The notes under the pieces were generated by a model. That model was not told the DNA's origin and made no database searches. It saw nothing but the letters and a program-made list of their open reading frames with translations. The position numbers and the translations under genes are program-made. DNA of 64,000 nt, taken from positions 1-64,000 of the forward strand of contig JAJDTM010000062.1 of NCBI GenBank assembly GCA_022827185.1. The letters are read 5' to 3'. The DNA is from Candidatus Poribacteria bacterium. GTDB lineage: Bacteria > Poribacteria > WGA-4E > WGA-3G. Shown here in pieces: positions 26,503-35,889 of the stretch (the stretch's first letter is position 1; the number at the start of each line of letters is the position of its first letter).

Positions 26503-26859
26503 TTAGGCCCAAAAGGCTTTAATCAACGATATGATGGCTACCAATGCTGAGCCTAATGCTATCCGGATTGCAGTCTTTGCGTCTGTGTTTGATGTTGCTT
26601 CCTGTCTGCCTTCAAGTTTACCCCGAATCCATCTAACATCACCGCGCAGTTCACCAATTTCATCTCTAACGTCACTACGCAGCTCACCGATCTCATCGCG
26701 TAAGTTCCTTCCATCCACCTCTATGGTCGTCAGTCTTCTATCTATTCTGTCATCCATTCGGTCGATCGTCCGTTTGAGTTCTGTGTCCCTTCGTTCGATC
26801 GTCCGTTTGAGTTCTTCGATGGAACTCAAGACCCGTTCTCTGAAACCTTGGTCTGACAT
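26503..26859 (-). CDS. small coiled-coil membrane-tail protein
   Basis: A 118-residue protein. Residues 8-90 are a highly charged coiled coil with repeats ELKRTI(E/D)RxD and LR(D/S)EIGELRxDVR; the last 18 residues (IALGSALVAIISLIKAFW) form one hydrophobic helix. This is a tail-anchored or C-terminally anchored layout, with the coil in the cytosol. No named family is recognised with confidence. AGGAGG lies shortly before the ATG at 26859. It precedes the phosphodiesterase gene by 15 bases and is probably co-transcribed with it. Confidence 0.7.
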   Translation of the reverse strand: MSDQGFRERVLSSIEELKRTIERRDTELKRTIDRMDDRIDRRLTTIEVDGRNLRDEIGELRSDVRDEIGELRGDVRWIRGKLEGRQEATSNTDAKTAIRIALGSALVAIISLIKAFWA

Positions 26860-27027
26860 GTTTTAGTCCTCCTGTTCAAAGATGGTTGAATGCAAGTATG
26901 GCATTTAGTCCTATTATAATCTAACTTGCTACTCATGTAATTTTAGACACACGAACACCGTTTTTCAGTGGAAAGCGGTCATTTTTGCGAAAACTTGGCG
27001 TGTTTCCTACCATTTTCGGCACGAAGA

Positions 27028-27055
27028 GGCACAGGCTAACAGCCTATGCTACAAG
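27028..27055. repeat. 28-bp repeat, copy 2
   Basis: Identical to 13331-13358, including the AGGCTAACAGCCT hairpin and GCTACAAG end. Confidence 0.75.
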
Positions 27056-27130
27056 GTGGCAACTTGGGTTATTATAACAGAAAAAGCTCAAAAGGTCAAA
27101 TTCACTTTTCATCAGAGGTCACAATCTTAC

Positions 27131-27159
27131 TTGACAGAAAGTAGGTGTTTTGGTAAAAT
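27131..27159 (+). promoter_or_regulatory. promoter for Uma2 gene
   Basis: TTGACA (27131-27136), 17-base spacer, TAAAAT (27154-27159). A second TTGACA at 27193-27198 with TATGGG at 27216-27221 is also possible but has a weaker -10. Confidence 0.6.
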
Positions 27160-27261
27160 TATAGGAGATGTGTTAGCAAATTTCAAAATCGGTTGACAGA
27201 GATTTTTAACTCTCTTATGGGCATAAGATACTTCCTATCCTGAACGCAAAGGAAAAAAAAT

Positions 27262-28041
27262 ATGAATATACTAAACGACTTTGAATTCAAGCAAAAAAAA
27301 TATATGCCTATCTTTCCAAAAGCGAATGGAAAACCAACTATTTATATTGAAGGTTACCCCTGTGAGGACGATGAACCTATGTCGGCAACAGGATTCCACG
27401 GTGAACAAATTGGCAGCTTGTCTGAACAATTCACACGCTATTTTCAAATCAATCCACACATTTATATTGGCGTTGACAGTTTTATCTACTACCGTGAAGG
27501 CGATATCACAAAATTCGTCGCGCCTGATATTTATGTCGTCTTTGGTGTCAATAAATATCCGCAGCGGCGTAGTTTTTATACGTGGTCAGAAGGTGCAGTG
27601 CCGACGACTATTTTCGAGTTTCTTTCCGATTCAACAGCCTATCAGGATCGGCATGAAAAAGTTGAAATCTATCTCGGTGATATGGGTTCCCAAGAGTACT
27701 TCATCCATCAGCCGGAGATGGAGAAACCTGCGGAGTTTCGTGGGTGGCGGCGAAGTCCATCGGGTGAAATCGTTGAGATTGCGCCGGATACAGAAGGGAG
27801 TCTGTTCAGCGCGGCATTAAATCTTCACTTTCGATGGGAGGATCAACTTCACAGCCATGTAAGGCTTTTACGTCCATATCTACCTGATGGCACCCCGATT
27901 ACGACGCCAATGGAAGAGCAACACCTTCGGATAGAAGCAGAGGCACTCGCTGAAGCAGAAGCACAACGCCGAAGAGACGTAGAAGTTGAGTTAGAGCAAC
28001 TCCGTGCACAACTCGCTAAGCGTGAAAATAAAAACACTTGA
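27262..28041 (+). CDS. Uma2-family PD-(D/E)XK putative endonuclease
   Basis: A 259-residue protein. The Uma2 (DUF820) fold of about 190 residues shows the nuclease-like residues: APDIYVVFGV (Asp89), TIFEFLSDST (Glu119 in the E-x-L-S motif), then QDRHEKVEIYLGDMGSQEYFI with Asp129 and Lys133. Residues from about 210 form an Ala/Glu/Arg-rich coiled-coil tail, common in this family. Uma2 proteins are abundant in cyanobacteria, planctomycetes and similar genomes; their biological role is not established. The gene converges with the WD40 protease gene, leaving only 11 bases between stop codons. Confidence 0.85.
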   Translation: MNILNDFEFKQKKYMPIFPKANGKPTIYIEGYPCEDDEPMSATGFHGEQIGSLSEQFTRYFQINPHIYIGVDSFIYYREGDITKFVAPDIYVVFGVNKYPQRRSFYTWSEGAVPTTIFEFLSDSTAYQDRHEKVEIYLGDMGSQEYFIHQPEMEKPAEFRGWRRSPSGEIVEIAPDTEGSLFSAALNLHFRWEDQLHSHVRLLRPYLPDGTPITTPMEEQHLRIEAEALAEAEAQRRRDVEVELEQLRAQLAKRENKNT

Positions 28042-28052
28042 CACAAAGTTGC

Positions 28053-30584
28053 CTATTTCTGTATCAATAACTTCTTTGTTGCCGTGAAATTTCCCGCTGA
28101 CAGCGTATAGAAATAGACACCGCTTGCTACAGGCTCACCTACATCATTTTTGCCATCCCAATATGCCGCACGACTCTTGTCCTGATACATACCTGCAGCC
28201 TGAATTCCCAACACCAATGTCCGAACCAACTTCCCATCCGCGGAATGGATATCAATTTGCACGGATGCAGGTTCCGCGAGTTGATACGGTATCCACGTTT
28301 CCGGATTGAACGGATTCGGATAGTTGGCAAACAGTGCCGTCTCTTTTGGTGTTAGCGCGCTCAAGAGGTGTTCAAGGAAATGAATGCCGCGTTGCGCCCT
28401 TGTATCAGTGAAGGACAATTGCTGCGCTTGGATGAGCCACTGTTGTACATCTCTGGCGGTGAGCATCTTTAGTGTCTGTGGATGTGCTGAAGGTGCAGCC
28501 GCTGCATCCCCGAGCGCACCTGCAATCATCACCAAGTCTGCAATGTTCACAACACCATCGTTGTTGACATCTGCACTACCCTCGCCTGTTTCCCCGAATT
28601 TTGAAGCGACCAACACCAAATCTTGAATGTTCACAACACCATCTTGATTGACATCCTCCGCCGAAAATTTAGACGATGTAGTAGGGGTAATGTACGGCGA
28701 CATATCCCATAATTCGATTGGTCCATCACCTCTTCCAGAAGCGAGAATCGTTCCGTCGGGCGATAACGATATAGACCAGACCCCAAACGTATGTGGAAAA
28801 ACGCCGATCTGTACGCCCGTTGCAACGTCCCACAGTCCGACCCTTCCATTGTTTGCTTCCGCGGAAGCGAGGATTGCCCCGTCGGGTGAAAACGCAATAG
28901 ATACAATACCACCAGGGAGTGCAAAGAAGACAATATTGCGTTTCGTGGTGACATCCCACAACCTAATCATGCGAGGGAGGGTATTATCTTGCGCGGCAGC
29001 GAGCGTCTCGCCATCCGGTGAGAAAGCAACAGAAGATATCCAAGGGTGACCCTTACCCTCATGAAGAAGGGTAGTGATATTACGTTTCGTGGCAACATCC
29101 CACAACTTGACTGTGCCATCAGAAGCCCCAGAAGCAAGAAGCGAACCATCGGGTGAAAACGCAACAGAAAAAACCGTCTCTGTATGCCCTTCAAGCAGTG
29201 TATGCCCTTCAAGGGTAGCGATGTTTGTTCGCGTGGCAACATCCCACAACTTGACTGTGCCATCAGAAGCCCCAGAAGCAAGAAGCGAACCATCGGGTGA
29301 AAACGCAACAGAAGAAACCCGACCTATATGCCCTTCAAAGGTAGCGATGTTTGTTCGCGTCTCAACATCCCACAACTTGACTGTGCGATCATTAGCCCCA
29401 GAAGCAAGAAGCGAACCATTGGGTGAAAACGCAACAGAAGAAACCCAACCTGTATGCCCTTCAAAGGTAGCGATGTTTGTTCGCGTGGCAACATCCCACA
29501 ACTTAACTGTTTTATCAGTGGATCCAGAAGCAAGAAGCGAACCATCGGGTGAAAACGGAACAGAACGAACCATACTTGTATGCCCTTCAAGCGTGGCGAT
29601 GTGGTGTGAAGAAATCTCCTCCGCAAGAATAAAACTATAGGCATCGACATCTGACACCATATCAACGGCAACAACACTAAACTTATGTACAGGAGATGGA
29701 GTGATAACATCATAGTCGAATTCAACAATGGCTTCTTTTTCGCCCTTCAAACTACGACACATTTTCAATCCTCGATTATTGCCGATGCTAGTGCCTCTGC
29801 TTAGTAGAAGCACTTGATGAAGCCCATCAGGGTCGCTGACTTTGAGTTGAATAGAGAGGCGTTTTGTGTCTACCGGATACGTGCGCGGAGAAATGAGTTC
29901 GATGATGGACGGCGATGTCTTTTCAAGTGGGATATCCGGATTGAAGTAGGGAAGCACGGATAGAAATTCGGCAGCGCAAGCAGACAAAGAGGATCTACCA
30001 GAACCACCATGACCCATGATGTATCTTTCATCACGGAAATCGTGCCAGAAAAGTCCCAAGGCGTGTCCCAGTTCGTGCGCCGCTGTACGAAATCCAAATT
30101 CGTCAGGAACTTGCGCTGACCCTCCAATTCGTAGCCCGTCAACGTTCTGAGTACCTCCCCATCCTGCAGCACCGCGAATTAAATTCGTACTATTGTCCCA
30201 GACAATGAAGTTAATGTTTTTAGACTGTCCCCCCATTTTCTGTTGAATCTCCAGACCATAGTGGGCCGTCCTGTTGTGATAGTGGCTATCCGGGTGTTGC
30301 CCATCCACGCGATGCACTATCGGCTCGCCTTGTGCGTCGGTTTCAATGCGGAAAGTTTTATAGCCATGTCCATGTGCCTGCATCTGTTCACCAAAGAAGG
30401 TTTGAAGATTGCGAATCTCATCTTTCATCTTCTGCACTACTTCTGGGCGGAATGGCCGGTCGTTGGGTAGAAAGTAAATCAATCGCACCATTCTTTCGGG
30501 GGCTGCCTCTTGTGCAAAACTATTGGGCAAGAAGCCGAGTGTTACAAAGGCGAGAAGTGCTATTATGGAAAAATGTGCTTTCAT
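28053..30584 (-). CDS. secreted metzincin-WD40-dockerin fusion with C-terminal sorting domain
   Basis: An 843-residue exported protein. Signal peptide: residues 1-24. The metalloprotease-like region has the metzincin zinc site HELGHALGLFWH (170-181) followed by a Met-turn candidate YIMGHG (188-193). A seven-repeat WD40 propeller spans about 335-635 (units with SVAFSPDGSLLASGxxDxTVKLWDV); blade four has a small EGHTLLEGHT duplication. Two dockerin/EF-hand calcium loops follow (DVNQDGVVNIQDL and DVNNDGVVNIADL, about 650-700). The C-terminus carries the NPFNPETWIPYQL-type domain also found in the giant surface protein. I infer a cell-surface or secreted calcium-dependent protease; the substrate is unknown and the propeller may bind it. 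It follows the 30755 gene after a 170-base gap. Confidence 0.85.
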   Translation of the reverse strand: MKAHFSIIALLAFVTLGFLPNSFAQEAAPERMVRLIYFLPNDRPFRPEVVQKMKDEIRNLQTFFGEQMQAHGHGYKTFRIETDAQGEPIVHRVDGQHPDSHYHNRTAHYGLEIQQKMGGQSKNINFIVWDNSTNLIRGAAGWGGTQNVDGLRIGGSAQVPDEFGFRTAAHELGHALGLFWHDFRDERYIMGHGGSGRSSLSACAAEFLSVLPYFNPDIPLEKTSPSIIELISPRTYPVDTKRLSIQLKVSDPDGLHQVLLLSRGTSIGNNRGLKMCRSLKGEKEAIVEFDYDVITPSPVHKFSVVAVDMVSDVDAYSFILAEEISSHHIATLEGHTSMVRSVPFSPDGSLLASGSTDKTVKLWDVATRTNIATFEGHTGWVSSVAFSPNGSLLASGANDRTVKLWDVETRTNIATFEGHIGRVSSVAFSPDGSLLASGASDGTVKLWDVATRTNIATLEGHTLLEGHTETVFSVAFSPDGSLLASGASDGTVKLWDVATKRNITTLLHEGKGHPWISSVAFSPDGETLAAAQDNTLPRMIRLWDVTTKRNIVFFALPGGIVSIAFSPDGAILASAEANNGRVGLWDVATGVQIGVFPHTFGVWSISLSPDGTILASGRGDGPIELWDMSPYITPTTSSKFSAEDVNQDGVVNIQDLVLVASKFGETGEGSADVNNDGVVNIADLVMIAGALGDAAAAPSAHPQTLKMLTARDVQQWLIQAQQLSFTDTRAQRGIHFLEHLLSALTPKETALFANYPNPFNPETWIPYQLAEPASVQIDIHSADGKLVRTLVLGIQAAGMYQDKSRAAYWDGKNDVGEPVASGVYFYTLSAGNFTATKKLLIQK

Positions 30585-30754
30585 ACAGTTGGTTTCCTTT
30601 ACAATACCTTCGTCAATTTATCCGGGTCTAATTTGAGGAGAAGTGTAATGAATGGTTTCCCCAATAGTCCCCAGATGTTCGGCGATGTTGTTAATAACAA
30701 TCGTTTCAGGTTTTTGCGGAAGTTTCTAAGGCGCGGAAAGTCAAATGTGTATGC

Positions 30755-32281
30755 TTATTGAGGAACGCGTTGGATATAGATATCTTCATCTTGACCGCGC
30801 GCATCGCCCCAGACGACAATCGCAGCGTTAACGCCTGCAGCAATGGCTTGCGGCGTGATTTGTGCTTTCGGCGCGCTGCAGACAGGGATCCCATTAATTT
30901 CCCACAGCGGTTTGCCGTCAGCATCAAGCCGTTGCGCATAGATCGCATCTTCAGTCGAGTCTCCAAAGTCTTCGCGGTAATCCAGCCAATAGACGATGGC
31001 TCCCGTTTCATCGGTAGGCACGAGTCGCGGGAGACGTTGAACGCCTGCCTCGATACAAACAGGAATACCCCCCTCTGGGAAATCTGAGTTTTCGTCGTTC
31101 CACAACGCTTCGCCATCTGCATTAATACGCTGTGCATAGATATCAGCGAAGATATTTCGTTCGTCCCACCATGTAACAATGAAGCCGCCGCTGCCATCCG
31201 GAATGCAATCGGGTTGTTGTTGATTGACCCGCAGTTTACAGATAGGGATGCCGTCCTTTTCCCACAACGCATCGCCTTTAGCAGTCAGATGCTGCGCATA
31301 TAGCTGCGCACTCGTATAAAAGTTCGGGTCATTTCGGTAGTCCGACCAAACGAAGAACACGCCGCCATTCTTGTCGCTCACTACGACGGGCGCGCCTTGA
31401 TTACCGCGTGCTGTGCAGACCGGAATAGGCGCGTTTTCTGCACCATCACCGGCATTCCACATAGATTTGCCATCTGCTGATAGCCGTTGGGCATAAATGT
31501 TCCAATCTGGAGTGCTGATATCCCACCATGCGAAAATAGCGCCCCCTTGTCCATCAGCAATTAAAACCGGGTCATACTGATCGCCTTCTCCGCTATAAAC
31601 TGGGACACCATTTGCCGCCCATAGCGGTTTCCCGGTGTTGTCAATCCTTTGGGCATAGATATCCTGATTCCCGTTTCGCCAATCTTCCCATACGACAATT
31701 ACACCGCCTTTGCCGTCGGCGATAGCGTTCACATCGTCTTGTAAGGTTGGGTGCGTACAGACAGGGACACCTTCAGCGTTCCACAGTTTGTTGCCGTTTG
31801 CATCGATGCGTTGTGCGTAACTATCTTGATTCCCGTGTCGCGTATCGCCCCAGACAAGAATAGCACCGCCATCTGTGTCGCTAACGATTAGGGGCCAGCT
31901 TTGCGATGAAGGCAAATCACAGATTGGGATACCGTTCGGGTTCCAGTGCATATCGCCCGCCGCACTAACGCGCTGTGCGAAAATATCGCGATTCGCATGT
32001 CTCGCATCACTCCACGCGACGATAGCACCGCCTTGTCCATCAGCGATGAGAACAGGAAAGCGTTGTTCGTTTTGTGCTATGCATAATGGAAGGTTCTGTG
32101 TTGCTGAAGATGGCCATTCTGCGCTTGTGAGGTCTATTGTGATAAGCACAGAAAGGGCAGTGAGAATGAGGCATATCCGGAGTGGCAGGAAAGAACTGAG
32201 ATTTGAAAAGTCTTTGGAGGACTCCACGCGCGTCCCTTTTTCACCAAAAGCATTCCGTATACGCTGAAGAGGGTAATTCAT
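30755..32281 (-). CDS. exported eight-repeat (propeller-like) protein
   Basis: A 508-residue protein with one N-terminal hydrophobic segment (about 33-52, LPLRICLILTALSVLITI) acting as signal peptide or anchor. The remainder consists of eight repeats of about 50-60 residues, each with the pattern GGAIVxWxDxRxxNxDIYAQRIDxxGxxLW followed by a short turn and (I/V)PVC. Repeats of this kind are common in secreted proteins of bacteria with large exoproteomes; eight copies suggest a closed beta-propeller. No catalytic motif is visible. The Cys after each PVC could form disulfides. It lies 38 bases after the NYN gene, probably in the same transcript. Confidence 0.75.
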   Translation of the reverse strand: MNYPLQRIRNAFGEKGTRVESSKDFSNLSSFLPLRICLILTALSVLITIDLTSAEWPSSATQNLPLCIAQNEQRFPVLIADGQGGAIVAWSDARHANRDIFAQRVSAAGDMHWNPNGIPICDLPSSQSWPLIVSDTDGGAILVWGDTRHGNQDSYAQRIDANGNKLWNAEGVPVCTHPTLQDDVNAIADGKGGVIVVWEDWRNGNQDIYAQRIDNTGKPLWAANGVPVYSGEGDQYDPVLIADGQGGAIFAWWDISTPDWNIYAQRLSADGKSMWNAGDGAENAPIPVCTARGNQGAPVVVSDKNGGVFFVWSDYRNDPNFYTSAQLYAQHLTAKGDALWEKDGIPICKLRVNQQQPDCIPDGSGGFIVTWWDERNIFADIYAQRINADGEALWNDENSDFPEGGIPVCIEAGVQRLPRLVPTDETGAIVYWLDYREDFGDSTEDAIYAQRLDADGKPLWEINGIPVCSAPKAQITPQAIAAGVNAAIVVWGDARGQDEDIYIQRVPQ

Positions 32282-32319
32282 CTTGTAGATGCCAACTGAG
32301 TTCGCTACACTTCTTTACG

Positions 32320-33945
32320 TTATAAGAGTAGCTCATCTCCAATCGGGAAGAACTGGTCTGCGATCTGTTGCAGATCCATGGAGGTGTTGTGTTCAAAAGC
32401 AACGACCTCCACCCGTTTGTTCTGTTGCTTGATGAGTTCAGCGAGCGGACAGAAATCCCCATCACCACTTGCCAAGATGACGACATCCAATGAACCGAGC
32501 ATTGAAACGACATCCACAGCGATCCCGACATCCCAATCGCCCTTTGCGGAGCCATCACCGCGCAAGCGTAGGTCCTTGCTCTTAATCGTATAGCCGTTGT
32601 GTTCAAGGAGTGAGAGGAAGCTGGCTTGTGGGATTTCCGGGATCTGGACAACGTAGGCATAAGCCCCCATAAGGTGGCGCGGACCGACGATTAGATCAAG
32701 CAGTTTGATGTAATCGACTCTTCTTCCGTACCGATCTTTGGCAGCGTAAAACATGTTTTGGACATCGACGAAGACCCCGACGCGAGGTTGTTCGGTGGTC
32801 ATCGGATAGGTATCCTCGCCTTCGGTGAGTTGCTGTGTATCTAAATGAGCAAGGGTTTGGCGAATCTGGTTCAGCGCACCACGTGCGGCTTGATGGCAAC
32901 TTTCTAAGATATCGAAATGGCTGTCTAAACTTGTCTGAAAATCTTCAAGCCCTTGGTGCCCTTTATAGATCGCTTCCTCAACTAATTTGAGGTCAGTCGT
33001 AAAGGTCTCTTTGGCTGACTGAATCTGTTCGTATGCTTTCAATTGATTTGCCAACCGTTCTTTTTCCGCGAACAAGTCTTCGCGTTCGTTAGCGAGTTGC
33101 TGTAACGCCGCAGTGTCTTCCGTATATCGCTCAACCTGTTCACGGAGTGTGCTATTTTCCTGTTCAAGGTCCTTCAGGCGTTGTTCGTTGTCGTGATAGT
33201 CTTCAGCTTCAGTTTTCAATCCTTTATTTTCTTCTAAAAGGAAAGCGCGCTGTTGGTCTAACCGACTGTGCTTTTTTTCAAGCGAAACATAGTCCGCTTT
33301 CGCGTCTGCTAATTGTTGCTCAAGTTGCGCAATTTCTGGAATGGAATCCACCAACTGTTGATCTTCGTTTTCTAAGTTGTAAGCATCCTGAGATTCAATT
33401 TTTTCTAACTGTTCGCTGCTTTGGAGATCTTCGTATCCATTTGTGTGTGCGACTTCTATAGATTCATAAGTTGTATTAAGGAGTTTGTAACCGTGCTCGA
33501 CGACTGCAGTACGTTGGTCAGTGAGGAGTGCCCATACAACTTCGCCGAAATCGCCTGCTTCGATTAGGATATCGGACGTTTTAAAAAACGTTTGGATTTC
33601 AGAAACCTCCATATACCCGACACGGGAGATTGCGGCACGCGCCTTCTCGGTAAGAAATTCGCTGGCTAACTCTTCAACTGAAACTTCGCCGTTGTTCATT
33701 CCTGGTTTAGATATACGAGTATCGCTGTTTTCAACGGTAGATTTTTCGGGAGCAGCTATCCCCAAGAACGCATCGGTTAAATTTACCAATAATTCTCGCT
33801 TTGACAAGGCATAGAGCCTGTCCATATCAGGGATAATGCCGATAGAAGCACTTAATTGAAAAACTTCTCTTTCGTTTAAAAGCAGGTCTAAAAACCACGT
33901 CAACTGGTCGCGTTGTATTTGCGATTTTAAATTTGTGTATGACAT
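32320..33945 (-). CDS. coiled-coil NYN-domain protein (LabA/DUF88-like)
   Basis: A 541-residue cytosolic protein. Residues about 195-340 form a long coiled coil (LEQQLADAKADYVSLEKKH and later Glu/Gln-rich heptads). The last 150 residues, from about 389, are a NYN/PIN-like ribonuclease domain: GVFVDVQNMFYAAK (first Asp), KGDWDVGIAVDVV (second Asp) and VILASGDGDFCPLAELI (third acidic pair), then VEVVAF. These are the family's metal-binding acidic residues, so RNase activity is plausible. The N-terminal 190 residues are not recognised. It follows the UDP-sugar dehydrogenase by 26 bases within a minus-strand operon-like cluster; a link to envelope synthesis is only positional. Confidence 0.8.
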   Translation of the reverse strand: MSYTNLKSQIQRDQLTWFLDLLLNEREVFQLSASIGIIPDMDRLYALSKRELLVNLTDAFLGIAAPEKSTVENSDTRISKPGMNNGEVSVEELASEFLTEKARAAISRVGYMEVSEIQTFFKTSDILIEAGDFGEVVWALLTDQRTAVVEHGYKLLNTTYESIEVAHTNGYEDLQSSEQLEKIESQDAYNLENEDQQLVDSIPEIAQLEQQLADAKADYVSLEKKHSRLDQQRAFLLEENKGLKTEAEDYHDNEQRLKDLEQENSTLREQVERYTEDTAALQQLANEREDLFAEKERLANQLKAYEQIQSAKETFTTDLKLVEEAIYKGHQGLEDFQTSLDSHFDILESCHQAARGALNQIRQTLAHLDTQQLTEGEDTYPMTTEQPRVGVFVDVQNMFYAAKDRYGRRVDYIKLLDLIVGPRHLMGAYAYVVQIPEIPQASFLSLLEHNGYTIKSKDLRLRGDGSAKGDWDVGIAVDVVSMLGSLDVVILASGDGDFCPLAELIKQQNKRVEVVAFEHNTSMDLQQIADQFFPIGDELLL

Positions 33946-33971
33946 TATTATGCTCCGAAAGTGTGATAAGA

Positions 33972-35297
33972 TTAAATTTTGATTATTCTCTCCTGTCCCT
34001 TTTGCACATCGCGTGTTGCGTTGCGCGTATCAACTATTATTTGAGCATGTTCGACGAGCCAATCGTAGTCTATAGCCCCGTGATCTGTCAAGATTACAAC
34101 GCAATCGGCACTTTCTACTAAATTGACCGTTAGGGGTTCTGAATAGTAAATTTCTTTGCCATCAAGAGGCAGACTTTCTACGTACGGGTCATGATATACA
34201 AATTCTGCTTTTTTGTCAAGAATTAAACGAATTACCTCAAGGGCTGGTGATTCACGTGTGTCCCCGATGTCCTTTTTGTATGCGACACCTAAGATTAATA
34301 GTTTTGAGCCATTAAGGGGTTTTCGCTGAAGATTCAAGGCGTGGCTAATTTTGTCTAAGACATACTTGGGCATCTCATTGTTAATTTCGCTGGTGAGTTC
34401 AATGAATCGGGCATGGTATTGATACTTCTGCGCTTTCCAAGAGAGGTAATGCGGATCAACTGGGATGCAATGACCGCCGGGTCCAGGTCCTGGATAAAAA
34501 GGCATAAATCCGAACGGTTTTGTTGCAGCAGCGTCAACAATTTCCCACACATCCAAATCCATCCGATCACAGATCAAGGCAACCTCGTTGATTAACCCGA
34601 TGTTGACACTCCGAAACGTGTTTTCAAGGAGTTTCACCATCTCTGCTGTTCGAGGTGATGATACTGTGTGCGTCTTATTGATGAACTGGGCATAAAAGGT
34701 GTCCGCAACCTGAGTGCAATGCGGTGTAACGCCTCCGATAATCTTAGGCGTGTTTGTCATGTAATAGGTACTATTTCCGGGTTCAATGCGTTCGGGAGAG
34801 AAAGCGAGATAGAAATCACGGCCTACTTCTAAAGCTTGAGCAGAGGTGTTTTCGTTAGACGGGTCAGTGAGCATTGGCAGCACAAATTCTTCAGTTGTAC
34901 CGGGATAGGTCGTACTTTCAAGGACAATCAGTTGTTCGGAATGGAGGTACTGAGCGACTTGTTCCACTGCAGCAACGATAAACTGCATATCCGGCGTTCG
35001 GTTCTCATGCAGGGGGGTCGGCACACAGATGTTGACTGTGTCCAATTCCTGAAGCACATCGAAGTTTGCTGTTACTTGAATCTGTCCGGACGTAATCAAA
35101 GGTGTGAGCACTGTATCAGGGACATCTGGTACATCTGAGATCCCCTGTTTGAGTCGCTCAATTTTTTCCGAACAGATATCAATGCCTGTAACTCGGAAAC
35201 CCGCACTTGCAATGGCAACTATAAGTGGTAACCCAACATAACCGAGCCCGATAACACCCGCGTGAGCAGTCCGGGTTTCTATTTTTTCAAGAATCAT
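33972..35297 (-). CDS. nucleotide-sugar dehydrogenase (UDP-glucose/UDP-HexNAc type)
   Basis: A 441-residue NAD-dependent enzyme that oxidises the C6 hydroxyl of a UDP-sugar to a carboxylate in two steps. GLGYVG (17-22) is the Rossmann dinucleotide motif; CVPTPL (91-96), ESTTYPGTTEE (127-137), SPERIEPG (167-174), KLLENTFRSVNI (222-233) and the catalytic Cys277 in PGGHCIPVDP follow. The subfamily resembles WbpA/TviB/WecC (UDP-N-acetylhexosamine dehydrogenases) more than Ugd, but the substrate cannot be fixed by eye. It begins four bases after gmhB and supplies uronic acids for LPS or capsule, consistent with the export genes at 38-42 kb. Confidence 0.9.
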   Translation of the reverse strand: MILEKIETRTAHAGVIGLGYVGLPLIVAIASAGFRVTGIDICSEKIERLKQGISDVPDVPDTVLTPLITSGQIQVTANFDVLQELDTVNICVPTPLHENRTPDMQFIVAAVEQVAQYLHSEQLIVLESTTYPGTTEEFVLPMLTDPSNENTSAQALEVGRDFYLAFSPERIEPGNSTYYMTNTPKIIGGVTPHCTQVADTFYAQFINKTHTVSSPRTAEMVKLLENTFRSVNIGLINEVALICDRMDLDVWEIVDAAATKPFGFMPFYPGPGPGGHCIPVDPHYLSWKAQKYQYHARFIELTSEINNEMPKYVLDKISHALNLQRKPLNGSKLLILGVAYKKDIGDTRESPALEVIRLILDKKAEFVYHDPYVESLPLDGKEIYYSEPLTVNLVESADCVVILTDHGAIDYDWLVEHAQIIVDTRNATRDVQKGQERIIKI

Positions 35298-35301
35298 TTT
35301 T

Positions 35302-35877
35302 TTAATTTTTCTTCAGCCAGCGCGTTGCTGCGTAAAGGTTTGTAAAAATTTTTTCAGGACGATGTCCGTTCTCATCCACATGCCAACCAGATTTAGCGTT
35401 GATATAGTAGCGATAACTCTCCTGTCCAAGTCCGGTTAGTACAAGAAATGCCTTGGTTCCAGCGCGTTGTCCTGCTTGAATATCTGTGACTGAGTCCCCG
35501 ATCAAATAGGCGTTTGACAGTTCAATGTTGTGTTCAGCTGCAGCGCGCATTAGCATACCAGGCTTCGGTTTTCGGCATTCACATCCGGTATCGGGATGGT
35601 GTGGACAGTAATAAACAGCGTCAATCGCGCCACCTATTTTGCTAATTTCAGCGACCATTCGCGAGTGGATATCTGCCAAACTTTCCTCTGAATAGAGGCC
35701 TCTCTCAATTCCGGATTGATTGGTCACTACAATAATTCGGTAACCGTTTTCGGTGAGCTCTCGAATCGCTTTTCGGGCATTTGGAATGAAACTAAATTCA
35801 GACCATCTCCGGACGTACCCCATATTCGGTGGGTTTCGGTTGATGACACCATCTCGATCCAGAAAGACAGTTTTCAT
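35302..35877 (-). CDS. gmhB: D-glycero-beta-D-manno-heptose 1,7-bisphosphate 7-phosphatase
   Basis: A HAD-superfamily phosphatase of 191 residues, the usual GmhB length. The catalytic DxD is in FLDRDGVIN (Asp7, Asp9). VVTNQSGIERG (about 50-60) is motif II, the zinc loop is Cys91, His93, Cys99 and Cys101 (CPHHPDTGCEC), RKPKPGML follows, and YLIGDSVTDIQAG is the final acidic motif. The enzyme removes the C7 phosphate of heptose bisphosphate in ADP-heptose synthesis for the LPS inner core. It lies 12 bases after the heptose kinase gene hldA, the preceding step of the pathway, and four bases before the UDP-sugar dehydrogenase. Confidence 0.93.
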   Translation of the reverse strand: MKTVFLDRDGVINRNPPNMGYVRRWSEFSFIPNARKAIRELTENGYRIIVVTNQSGIERGLYSEESLADIHSRMVAEISKIGGAIDAVYYCPHHPDTGCECRKPKPGMLMRAAAEHNIELSNAYLIGDSVTDIQAGQRAGTKAFLVLTGLGQESYRYYINAKSGWHVDENGHRPEKIFTNLYAATRWLKKN

Positions 35878-35889
35878 TTCCCTGTTTCC

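Larger units (their letters stand above)
26860..27261. other. intergenic region between divergent genes
   Basis: About 400 bases with no gene. It holds the second 28-bp repeat copy (27028-27055) and one or two promoter-like sequences reading toward the Uma2 gene. Confidence 0.6.
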
